DNA from: JBGSYN01 sp041750975
GTDB lineage: Bacteria; Pseudomonadota; Alphaproteobacteria; Geminicoccales; Geminicoccaceae
Assembly (NCBI GenBank): GCA_041750975.1
Contig: JBGSYN010000025.1
Coordinates: 1 to 13,635 of the forward strand
DNA length: 13,635 nt
Reading direction: 5' to 3'
The translations under genes and the position numbers were made by a program. Shown here piece after piece: positions 8,501 through 13,635 of this stretch. A model generated the notes under the pieces. That model was given only the letters and a program-made list of their open reading frames with translations, made no database searches and was not told where the DNA came from. The first letter of the stretch is position 1, and every line of letters starts with the position of its first letter.

Positions 8501-8717
8501 AATCGACGCCTTTGGCAAGGCGCTATGTCTTGCGCACGAACAGGATGCGCGGAGTTTCGAGAGCCGCATCATCACCGATCTTGCCGGGTTCCCGGAGGCT
8601 CGGGATACCATGCCGCATAGTACGATCATCGACCGGCTGTTGAGAAATCTGGATAAGACGGATCACAGTATCCATGTGCCGGAACTCCGCCGTAAAATTC
8701 ATGCCGGCATTCGCTAG
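5559..8717 (+). CDS. Class III cyclase-like / AAA ATPase / TPR signalling protein
   Basis: A 1052-aa multidomain protein. Residues about 17-190 form a nucleotidyl cyclase domain: VTVLFADVVGST with the first metal Asp (D27) and QGDGIMAVFGAPLALEDHAV with the second (D71). An AAA/STAND-type ATPase follows, with Walker A GEAGVGKS at 242-249 and Walker B LILIAED at 366-372. From roughly 620 to 1030 the protein is helical with TPR-like repeats. There is no terminal LuxR-type HTH and no membrane segment, so it should be cytoplasmic and act by cyclic nucleotide or protein contact. The usual base-specifying Asp and transition-state Asn/Arg positions read L142, H145 and K149, so catalysis is uncertain; His at that position occurs in related cyclase-AAA proteins. 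An in-frame TAA at 5553-5555 makes the ATG at 5559 the first possible start. It ends 12 bases before the YcaO gene. Confidence 0.85.
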   Translation: MGQSSTGRQSGSLVRTELKEVTVLFADVVGSTRLIEAMDPERASEALDPVIMTMIEAVRVQGGTVTSIQGDGIMAVFGAPLALEDHAVRACFAALDMLEWHIGRHKNLTEDPIRIRIGLDSGQVLLRMYEAGSINNYDAIGLVVHLANKLQEEAEPDAARISARTERLVRSFVTVEAAGRYRLQSHEYETFRLLGRTPANRKMVRQSRVLCRAVGREQHLHDLEVRAQNLARMNGSSVLIEGEAGVGKSRLIHEFSNSCQEHDFSVLRIEGKPYPQKSNFQPFTAFLAEQLEIGSQDDAAAIDSKLTDLLARYHLGLIDNRLALVSLFNPALDEPQWSKADPEWRRRTVIQAIVDVLAALAREMPLILIAEDAHAMDRGSLEVLQKIAQSARNVAILLVVSQRPGEAIAMPGEDCEQSIRLTPLASTDAHRMCDALLGDDPALTPLKNELVRCTGGVPLFLEELVLDLFETGVIQGEIGEAASGRGRPDVGRIGLPSSIAAILSARMDRLDTPCHDLLRIASVIGEGFPLGLLRTAAHLKGEAFDSRLRQLLESKLIIVTDDAVDSYMMFSHALVQQVCYRSMISHHRRQYHDAVAQAMISYYGNRIHEFTATLAHHYSETGKLEIAITHWQETARRSLMGAANFEAVEALQQAIALVDKLPQYRAISHKKLELMTLLGSALIVAKGPGTEDVAKVYAECRALADTLEESRELFRSLWGQWRIAWRVADKIEIANQLSALAHQSGGDEEQIQAHHAHWVACYNHGALHESLEHISAGLGLCQSGTPSEQLLIYGGHDAAVCGYGEAALCHWILGDQVKGRDLIKRAIRRARQTNHSGSIGHAVDYALFHTQHVGDAQAVLKLADEAIEFARERALPHYETRARAWQGWAMAECGDLLDGIKQMSRAIDNQRRTGKEEDFPVFLEVLAGLQARLGDLDNALGSCDEALEIAAQSGMRHWLAEIHRRRGTVLRDLGPNRHDEAIDAFGKALCLAHEQDARSFESRIITDLAGFPEARDTMPHSTIIDRLLRNLDKTDHSIHVPELRRKIHAGIR

Positions 8718-8729
8718 AACAGAAACCCA

Positions 8730-9968
8730 ATGCTCGTTGCAGCAGCGCCGGTAGTCGAAAGCTCGATTCAGAAACGCTATCGCCGCGGTACCCATCGCGC
8801 TATTCCGCCCGAGCAGACTCTTGAGAACATCGAGCCCCTCTTGTCCCGCGCCGGGATCACGCGGGTGGCGAACGTCACCGGGCTCGATCGGATCGGCATC
8901 CCGGTGGTCATGGTAACCCGGCCCAATTCTCGCTCCGTTTCCGTAAGCCAGGGCAAAGGCCTGACACTCGCCGCCGCCAAAGCCTCCGGGATCATGGAGG
9001 CAATCGAAGGGTACGTCGCCGAAACGGCCGATCTCGCATCGCGTTACGCAACGCCCGACGCAGCACCGGATGGTGATCTTGCCATAAATTGGAGGCTACT
9101 GCCGCGACAAGATTCCGATCCTCTGCCACCGGATTACGAGATCCCTTGGTGCCTTGGTGTGGACCTTGTTTCCGGCAAGCCGCTCTGGGCGCCGTCCGAA
9201 CTTGTCCATACGAACTACACCTTGCCGCAACCCCGAGGCAGCGGCTGGTTCTTTGCCAGCAGCAATGGCCTGGCGTCAGGCAATACCCGGGACGAGGCCC
9301 TGGTTCATGCGCTCTGCGAAGTCATCGAACGGGACTGCCGGACACGGTGGATGAACGACCCGCGCGCCCGCATCGGCACCAGGATCGACGCCACGACGAT
9401 TGCCGATCGAGATCTGCAGGGCCAGCTCGACCGACTGGAAGCGGCCGGCTTCATCTATGGGATCTGGGACCTCACCGGCGCCATCGGCATTCCGGCATTC
9501 CTCTGCACGATTGCCGAGTTGAACGGCTCTGAACGGCTCAGTGCGCAGGTCGATTCGGGGAGCGGTTGTCATCCATGCCCCGAAATAGCGTTGGCCCGCG
9601 CGATTACCGAGGCAGCGCAGATGCGCCTCACTTATCTGACGGGTGCCCGCGACGACCAGGGCCATGATCATTTCGCGCCGCCCGCAGCCGTGGCGCGGGG
9701 ACTATCGACGCGGCTCGATGCGGCAGGCAAGAACTTCGCGCAAGTGAACGGCTTCACTAATGAATCGCCCGGCGATGATATCGTGCAGATCGTCGACCGT
9801 CTTCGAGGACATCGGATCGGTCCGATCTTCGCCTACCACTTTCCGGTCGAGCAAACCTTCGGCATCGACACGCCGCCGCTTGCCGTGGTCAGGGTGATCG
9901 CGCCCGGCCTTGCCGGCCCCCTGGAAGCCTACAATAACCATCTCCTGGGCCTGGCGCGAAGACTATAG
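8730..9968 (+). CDS. YcaO-family ATP-dependent peptide backbone-modifying enzyme (TfuA-partnered)
   Basis: A 412-aa YcaO protein. YcaO enzymes use ATP to activate a peptide amide oxygen; with TfuA partners the known outcome is a thioamide. The ATP/Mg motifs are all present: SQGKGLTLAAAKASGIMEAIE (E90, E93; the 74-77 QGKG turn), SSNGLASGNTRDEAL (E189), and CEVIERD (E197, E200, R201), matching the spacing of E. coli YcaO residues E75/E78/E191/E199/E202/R203. GCHPCPEIALARAITEAAQMR and TGARDD follow. The C-terminus ends LLGLARRL and lacks the proline-rich tail of azoline-forming YcaOs. No E1-like or ocin-ThiF partner domain is fused. The ATG at 8730 is the first start after an in-frame TAG. It is followed after nine bases by the TfuA gene. 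Confidence 0.93.
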   Translation: MLVAAAPVVESSIQKRYRRGTHRAIPPEQTLENIEPLLSRAGITRVANVTGLDRIGIPVVMVTRPNSRSVSVSQGKGLTLAAAKASGIMEAIEGYVAETADLASRYATPDAAPDGDLAINWRLLPRQDSDPLPPDYEIPWCLGVDLVSGKPLWAPSELVHTNYTLPQPRGSGWFFASSNGLASGNTRDEALVHALCEVIERDCRTRWMNDPRARIGTRIDATTIADRDLQGQLDRLEAAGFIYGIWDLTGAIGIPAFLCTIAELNGSERLSAQVDSGSGCHPCPEIALARAITEAAQMRLTYLTGARDDQGHDHFAPPAAVARGLSTRLDAAGKNFAQVNGFTNESPGDDIVQIVDRLRGHRIGPIFAYHFPVEQTFGIDTPPLAVVRVIAPGLAGPLEAYNNHLLGLARRL

Positions 9969-9977
9969 GGGACAGTG

Positions 9978-11201
9978 ATGCGCCGTCGCATCGAGGCTGC
10001 GATATTTGTCGGACCGTCGCTCCGGCTCGAAGATCTGGCGCGTTTGCCACCCGCGGTCGAGATCCTGCCACCTGCCGCTCAAGGCGACATCTACCGGCTT
10101 TCGCTGTTCAGGCCGAAAGTCGTCGGTCTTGTCGATGGCTTCTTCCATTCGGTTCCGGCGATTTGGCATAAGGAACTCCTGCACACACTGGCTGAGGGGA
10201 CCCTGGTCTTCGGTGCGGCCAGCATGGGTGCGCTCAGGGCGGTCGAACTTGCACCGTTCGGCATGCGCGGTATCGGCGAGATCTTCCGGCAATTCCAGGA
10301 AGGTCTGCTCGAGGATGACGACGAAGTCGCGGTGGCCCACGGCCCTGCCGATCTGGGCTACCCTCCCTTGTCCGACGCCATGGTCAATCTGCGTGCGACG
10401 CTGCTTCAGGCGTTGCGGCAAGGCATCGTCAGCCAGAAACTGCACGACACGATGCTCATGCATGCCAAGTCACGATATTTCCGGCAACGGTCATTTGCGA
10501 ATATCTATGCGGACGCTGAGAGAGGCAATCAGCCTGTCCCACTATCCGTTCAACACTGGATCTCCCGCAACACAATCGATCTCAAGCTTCGGGATGGCCG
10601 AATGCTGATCGATGCCATGCTCGACGCACTCGGAACGGCGACCGGCGAGATTATCCGCGCTCCACATTTGACCGTCGAACATACGACGATGTGGGATAAC
10701 GTGAGACGAACCCATCTGGCACTCGACGACACGCCTCGTGTAGGTGTGCGTGAACTGCTCGAAGAACTGGCGCTGAAGGGACAGGAATTCGCGCGTCAGG
10801 CCGGTGTATTCCCGATCGATCGCACAGAGTTGGAAAGCCGGGATGACCATCCGTCCCAAGACGATGACAGTTGGATGCGTGACTTCGTCGGCAGACTCAA
10901 GCGTTCGGGCACCTATGCTGAATTGTTGAATAGTGCAATCCACAAGAAACAAAAGTCTCAGGAGTACGGGGCACTGAACCCGGTAGATGATCGCGAGGCT
11001 ATCGTCAGAGCCCATTTCGAGAGGATCGGTGAAATACGATTCTGGCTCGAGCCACGCTCGACGGCACTTCTCAACGATGGTAGTTTTTGCCAGGAACTGA
11101 ATGGCTATGCACAATCCTTGGGACTTGGGGGGGGCGGTGATTTCGTGCGTGTCTTGTCCCGCCATCACCAACTTGGCTTGAACCATGCGACATCGTTCTG
11201 A
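9978..11201 (+). CDS. TfuA-like protein with long C-terminal extension
   Basis: A 407-aa protein. The first roughly 150 residues are a TfuA core: IFVGPSLR (10-16), PPAAQGDIYRL (31-41), VGLVDGFFHSVPAIWHKELL (49-68) and VFGAASMGALRAVELAPFGM (77-96), then YPPLSDAMVNLRATL. TfuA proteins partner YcaO in thioamidation, as in trifolitoxin-type pathways and McrA modification, and are thought to help deliver sulfur. The remaining 230 or so residues are soluble and I recognise no domain in them. The ATG at 9978 is chosen because AGGGGA at 9967-9972 is spaced five bases from it; a GTG one codon earlier is possible. A G8 run lies at 11127-11134 near the 3' end. The last 17 bases overlap the peptidase gene. 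Confidence 0.9.
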   Translation: MRRRIEAAIFVGPSLRLEDLARLPPAVEILPPAAQGDIYRLSLFRPKVVGLVDGFFHSVPAIWHKELLHTLAEGTLVFGAASMGALRAVELAPFGMRGIGEIFRQFQEGLLEDDDEVAVAHGPADLGYPPLSDAMVNLRATLLQALRQGIVSQKLHDTMLMHAKSRYFRQRSFANIYADAERGNQPVPLSVQHWISRNTIDLKLRDGRMLIDAMLDALGTATGEIIRAPHLTVEHTTMWDNVRRTHLALDDTPRVGVRELLEELALKGQEFARQAGVFPIDRTELESRDDHPSQDDDSWMRDFVGRLKRSGTYAELLNSAIHKKQKSQEYGALNPVDDREAIVRAHFERIGEIRFWLEPRSTALLNDGSFCQELNGYAQSLGLGGGGDFVRVLSRHHQLGLNHATSF

Positions 11202-12384
11202 TCGGGCGGCAGCTGGCGGCGTCAGGTTTCGGGTCTTCACCCAGCCGCCGGTCGTCAGCGGCTTCGAGACGCCCGAGACGATGACACTGTCCTCGCCCCG
11301 CGGCGGTATCGGCATCGGCCCGACGGACCATCGTTTTCGGACCTTGATGCCGGCGGTCGCCAAGCCGCGCTATGCGCCGCCCGAGAGTTTGCCGCCCTAT
11401 CTGGGGCCGACCCTGCTGCCTGCGATCCCGGACAAGTTGGGCCATTTCGATAACCTCCCCGAGGACACGCCTGAGTTCAGGGCGGCCCATGTCTATGCCG
11501 TCGCCCGCATTACGCTCGATGTCTGGGAGCATTATCGAAACCGGGAAATACCCTGGGCGTTTCACTTCGAGCGCATGGAGCTCATTCCCGAAATCGACTG
11601 GGCCAATGCACATTCGGGCTACGGCTTCATCGAGCTCGGACACAATTCGAAGCGGGATGACGGCGTTCGCATCCCATACTGGCAGAATTTCGATGTCATC
11701 GCCCACGAGGTCGGCCATGCCATCCTGTTTTCCCTGATGCCGTTGCCGGCGGGCAGCGAGCCGACACGCGATTGCCTTGCCTTCTACGAATCCGGGTGCG
11801 ATCTCATCGCCATCCTTGCGGCCATGCACTCGGAGCGTCTGCTTTGGCATGTGCTCGAAGCGACGTCCGGCGATATCTACGGTCTCAACGAGTTGAACCG
11901 CCTCGGCGAGATTTCCGAGATCGAGCAGGTGCGGCTCGCCTGCAACGACCTCCATGTCCGGGACGTCCAGGATGACAAGCTGCACCGCTACTCGCTGCCG
12001 GTCACTGGGGCACTCTTCGATATCCTGGTGCTTGCATATTTACAGAATCTGAGCCGGCTACGCGCCATGCCACGGGCCATTTGCAACGAGCTTTTGGCCG
12101 GCGGCAGCATTGCCGATGTCTTTCCGCGGCTGCATGAGGTTTTCGTCAGGCTGTATCCCCGCAATCGCCTCCTGTTCTTCAGAGCCCTCATGGATGCTCG
12201 GGATTATCTGGGCAGGTTGCTCGCCTCCGCGTTCGAGCGCTTCAACCCCGCCCGGTTGAGCTATCTTTCGGTTGGCAATGCCATTCTCGATGCGAATGTC
12301 GAACTCACGGGCGGGCGTGACCAGGGGGAACTGGCCGAGATTTTCTTGTGGCGCGGTATCGGCACACGCTACATAAACATCTGA
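11185..12384 (+). CDS. Gluzincin-type zinc metallopeptidase, thermolysin/fungalysin-like
   Basis: A 399-aa protein with a zinc peptidase core. HEVGH (H174, E175, H178) supplies two zinc ligands and the catalytic Glu. YESGCD about 24 residues on supplies the probable third ligand, E202, as in clan MA(E) gluzincins. A later LHRYSLPVTGALFDIL (H267) resembles the thermolysin/fungalysin segment that carries the transition-state His. No signal peptide or membrane segment is seen, unlike secreted M4/M36 enzymes, so it is probably cytoplasmic. The N-terminal 100 residues are Pro-rich and unassigned. In this operon it is the natural candidate to cut the leader or the repeat units of the precursor; that role is inference. 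The ATG at 11185 overlaps TfuA by 17 bases and has a weak ribosome site; the ATG at 11281 (M33) is an alternative. Confidence 0.8.
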   Translation: MRHRSDRAAAGGVRFRVFTQPPVVSGFETPETMTLSSPRGGIGIGPTDHRFRTLMPAVAKPRYAPPESLPPYLGPTLLPAIPDKLGHFDNLPEDTPEFRAAHVYAVARITLDVWEHYRNREIPWAFHFERMELIPEIDWANAHSGYGFIELGHNSKRDDGVRIPYWQNFDVIAHEVGHAILFSLMPLPAGSEPTRDCLAFYESGCDLIAILAAMHSERLLWHVLEATSGDIYGLNELNRLGEISEIEQVRLACNDLHVRDVQDDKLHRYSLPVTGALFDILVLAYLQNLSRLRAMPRAICNELLAGGSIADVFPRLHEVFVRLYPRNRLLFFRALMDARDYLGRLLASAFERFNPARLSYLSVGNAILDANVELTGGRDQGELAEIFLWRGIGTRYINI

Positions 12385-12415
12385 GTATCAAAGAAACACC
12401 GGGGAAGGGAAACAC

Positions 12416-12916
12416 ATGGCTGGACTTGGCAAGGCAAAGATTTTCGGCAAGGAAGTATCGCTTGCCGACCTTTATGCGTCGATTGAATTTGGCGAAGTGC
12501 CCGCAGACCTTAAAGTGGGCGACGGAACCTTAATTCGTGTCTCCGTCATTGAATTCCAGGGTGAGCTATACAGAATACCGGGATTGACAATCATCTTCGT
12601 CAACAAAGACAGTCCAAAGAATAAACAAAAAGTCCCCGATCATCTCAAAAATAAAGACAATTGGCCGCTCGATACGGAGGACTGCTGGGAAGTCAGCAAC
12701 GACGTCAAGATTATCCGCCTCGATGCCTATGTCGGCTCGATTTTCGAAACCCTCTATGACCCCGAAGTCCAAGCCGATTATCTGGCCGGGAGCGGTAGCG
12801 CGGTCGGACGGGCCGGCGATTTGATCGGCCGCGCCGGTGATCTGACGGCACGCGGTCGGGCCGGCGATCTGGTCGCCATGGGCCGGGCCCACCGGGGCGG
12901 CCGTCTGGTCGACTGA
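12416..12916 (+). CDS. Candidate RiPP precursor with C-terminal GRAGDL repeats
   Basis: A 166-aa protein I do not recognise from any family. Residues 1-122 look like a folded or leader-like region (KIFGKEVSLADLYASIEFGE, IRVSVIEFQGELYRIPG, a Lys-rich stretch at 64-80, and a single Cys at 90). After a short LAGSGSAV linker the tail changes character: GRAGDL occurs exactly at 131-136, 138-143 and 147-152, and a degenerate GRAHRGGRLVD closes the protein. The tail has no Cys or Ser after residue 128 and only one Thr (T144). It is the last gene of the YcaO-TfuA operon, 31 bases after the peptidase stop, and has a strong Shine-Dalgarno (AAGGGA at 12405-12410, five bases from the ATG). Precursor status is inference from context, tail repeats and composition. 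The alternative is an accessory or structural protein with a low-complexity tail. Confidence 0.7.
   Translation: MAGLGKAKIFGKEVSLADLYASIEFGEVPADLKVGDGTLIRVSVIEFQGELYRIPGLTIIFVNKDSPKNKQKVPDHLKNKDNWPLDTEDCWEVSNDVKIIRLDAYVGSIFETLYDPEVQADYLAGSGSAVGRAGDLIGRAGDLTARGRAGDLVAMGRAHRGGRLVD
12806..12898 (+). repeat. Tandem GRAGDL-coding repeats
   Basis: Three 18-base units at 12806-12823, 12827-12844 and 12854-12871 encode identical GRAGDL peptides. A fourth partial unit at 12881 onward encodes GRAHRG. Gly, Arg, Ala-Gly and Leu codons differ between copies (for example GGA CGG, GGC CGC and GGT CGG for Gly-Arg), so the peptide rather than the DNA appears to be conserved. Spacers are one residue (I), three residues (TAR) and three residues (VAM). 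Confidence 0.85.
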
Positions 12917-12923
12917 CGGGTCC

Positions 12924-13635
12924 CTATCTGAGCTTCCGCTTCGGATGCCAGATATCGAGCTTCGGTGAGTTCCATGCTTCCGTCGACTGCCACATCGTGC
13001 CGGGCGTCATCAAATGCGCCTCGACCGCGTCTTCGACCAGATCGACGCCGAGACCGGGTGCCGTCGGCACGGTGACATAGCCCTCGCTCATATAATCGGG
13101 CGTAAGTCCGGTCACGAGATCGGTGTACCAGGGCAGATCGAGACCATGATGCTCGACCGCGACCAGGCTGCCGATGGCGGAGGCACAATGCACGTTGGCC
13201 ATGAAGCCGATCGGCGAGCAGGCGCAGTGGAGTGCCGTCGGCTGGCCGTAAAGCTCGCCATAATCGGCGATGCGTTTGGTCTCCAGCATGCCGCCCGAGG
13301 TCAGAAGGTCGGGGTGAAGGATGTCGAAGGCGCGGGTCTCGCACGCCTCCCGGAATCCATCCCACAGATAGAGATCCTCGCCGCCCGCAATGGGCACGAC
13401 GCTCGCCTCGGCCACCCGTCTGTGGCCGTCGATATCGTGCCACGGCATCGGGTCTTCCATCCAGGCAAGGCCATAAGGCTCGAGGCCGCGCGACAGGCGG
13501 ATGCATTCATCCTCCATCATCGCACCCTCGCCGAAATGATCGATGCATAACGAGATTTCGGGCCCGACCGCCTCGCGCATGGCGCCGACGATCTCGGCGG
13601 CCCGGGCAATGCCGCGGTCGGTCAGCCGCGCCCCA
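12924..13635 (-). CDS. Enolase-superfamily dehydratase, mandelate racemase/galactonate dehydratase-like (partial, N-terminus missing)
   Basis: The C-terminal 236 residues of a mandelate racemase/muconate lactonizing-type enzyme; the true start lies beyond the window. The barrel motifs run in order: the first metal-ligand strand ISLCIDHFGEG (Asp), WMEDPMPWHD (Glu), then IAGGEDLY (Glu). ILHPDLLTSGGM and the probable general-base His in ALHCACSPIGF follow. Such enzymes remove the alpha-proton of a carboxylate; many in this subgroup dehydrate sugar acids, but the substrate cannot be read here. An internal ATG at the complement of 13578-13580 is not the start, because conserved barrel sequence continues upstream of it to the edge. 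The gene converges on the precursor gene with seven bases between stops, and I see no terminator hairpin there. Confidence 0.88.
   Translation of the reverse strand, partial: GARLTDRGIARAAEIVGAMREAVGPEISLCIDHFGEGAMMEDECIRLSRGLEPYGLAWMEDPMPWHDIDGHRRVAEASVVPIAGGEDLYLWDGFREACETRAFDILHPDLLTSGGMLETKRIADYGELYGQPTALHCACSPIGFMANVHCASAIGSLVAVEHHGLDLPWYTDLVTGLTPDYMSEGYVTVPTAPGLGVDLVEDAVEAHLMTPGTMWQSTEAWNSPKLDIWHPKRKLR

Noticed and set aside
11127..11134. G8 tract near the 3' end of the TfuA gene as a programmed frameshift joining TfuA to the peptidase
   Set aside because: Skipping one base enters the peptidase frame, but that frame meets a TGA at 11179-11181, before the peptidase ATG at 11185. A slip would only change and shorten the TfuA tail, so no fusion results.
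12416..12780. N-terminal region of the small protein as a nitrile-hydratase-like (NHLP) leader
   Set aside because: No typical NHLP leader motifs or Gly-Gly cleavage site before the tail, and no radical SAM or LanM-type partner in the operon.
12881..12960. Possible terminator between the precursor gene and the convergent dehydratase
   Set aside because: The short inverted repeat TGGGCC-G-GGCCCA has no usable loop and no following T run. Only seven bases separate the stop codons, so no terminator can be supported.

Overview
The window is GC-rich DNA with dense operons and overlapping genes. The gene families fit a proteobacterium, most likely an alphaproteobacterium; this is inferred from gene content and codon use, with no rRNA or marker gene to prove it. 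Coding density is near complete. The only gap over about 200 bases is the divergent spacer at 5328-5558.

Left part (1-5327, minus strand): a Mrp/Mnh-type cation:proton antiporter operon. In transcription order it encodes MrpE, MrpF, MrpG, an 81-aa MbhD/DUF4040 protein, an MbhE-MrpB fusion, MrpC, a MrpD-like (NuoM/N family) subunit, a second NuoM/N-like subunit, and the first codons of one more membrane protein cut by the window edge. Neighbouring genes are joined mostly by ATGA/GTGA/TGATG overlaps. There is no classical mrpA: its C-terminal MbhD and MbhE parts occur as a separate gene and as a fusion to MrpB. The order equals that of the membrane module of archaeal Mbh/Mbs complexes.

Centre to right (5559-12916, plus strand): an apparent single operon that reads as a ribosomal-peptide (RiPP) pathway. 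It holds (1) a 1052-aa class III cyclase-like/AAA ATPase/TPR signalling protein, (2) a YcaO cyclodehydratase-family enzyme, (3) a TfuA-like partner with a long C-terminal extension, (4) a cytoplasmic gluzincin-type metallopeptidase (HEVGH plus a downstream ESGCD), and (5) a 166-aa protein ending in three exact GRAGDL hexapeptides and a fourth degenerate copy. The last protein has a strong ribosome binding site and is the best precursor candidate. YcaO plus TfuA is the established pair for peptide-backbone thioamidation. The repeats contain no Cys, Ser or Thr, which argues against azoline formation and for backbone modification. The peptidase is a natural candidate for leader removal or unit excision, and the cyclase/ATPase/TPR protein for control. 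No transporter or immunity gene is visible. The product and this exact gene set are not ones I recognise, so this is the part of the window most worth following up.

Right edge (12924-13635, minus strand): the C-terminal two-thirds of an enolase-superfamily (mandelate racemase/galactonate dehydratase-like) enzyme. It converges on the RiPP operon with only 7 bases between stop codons and is probably unrelated to it.
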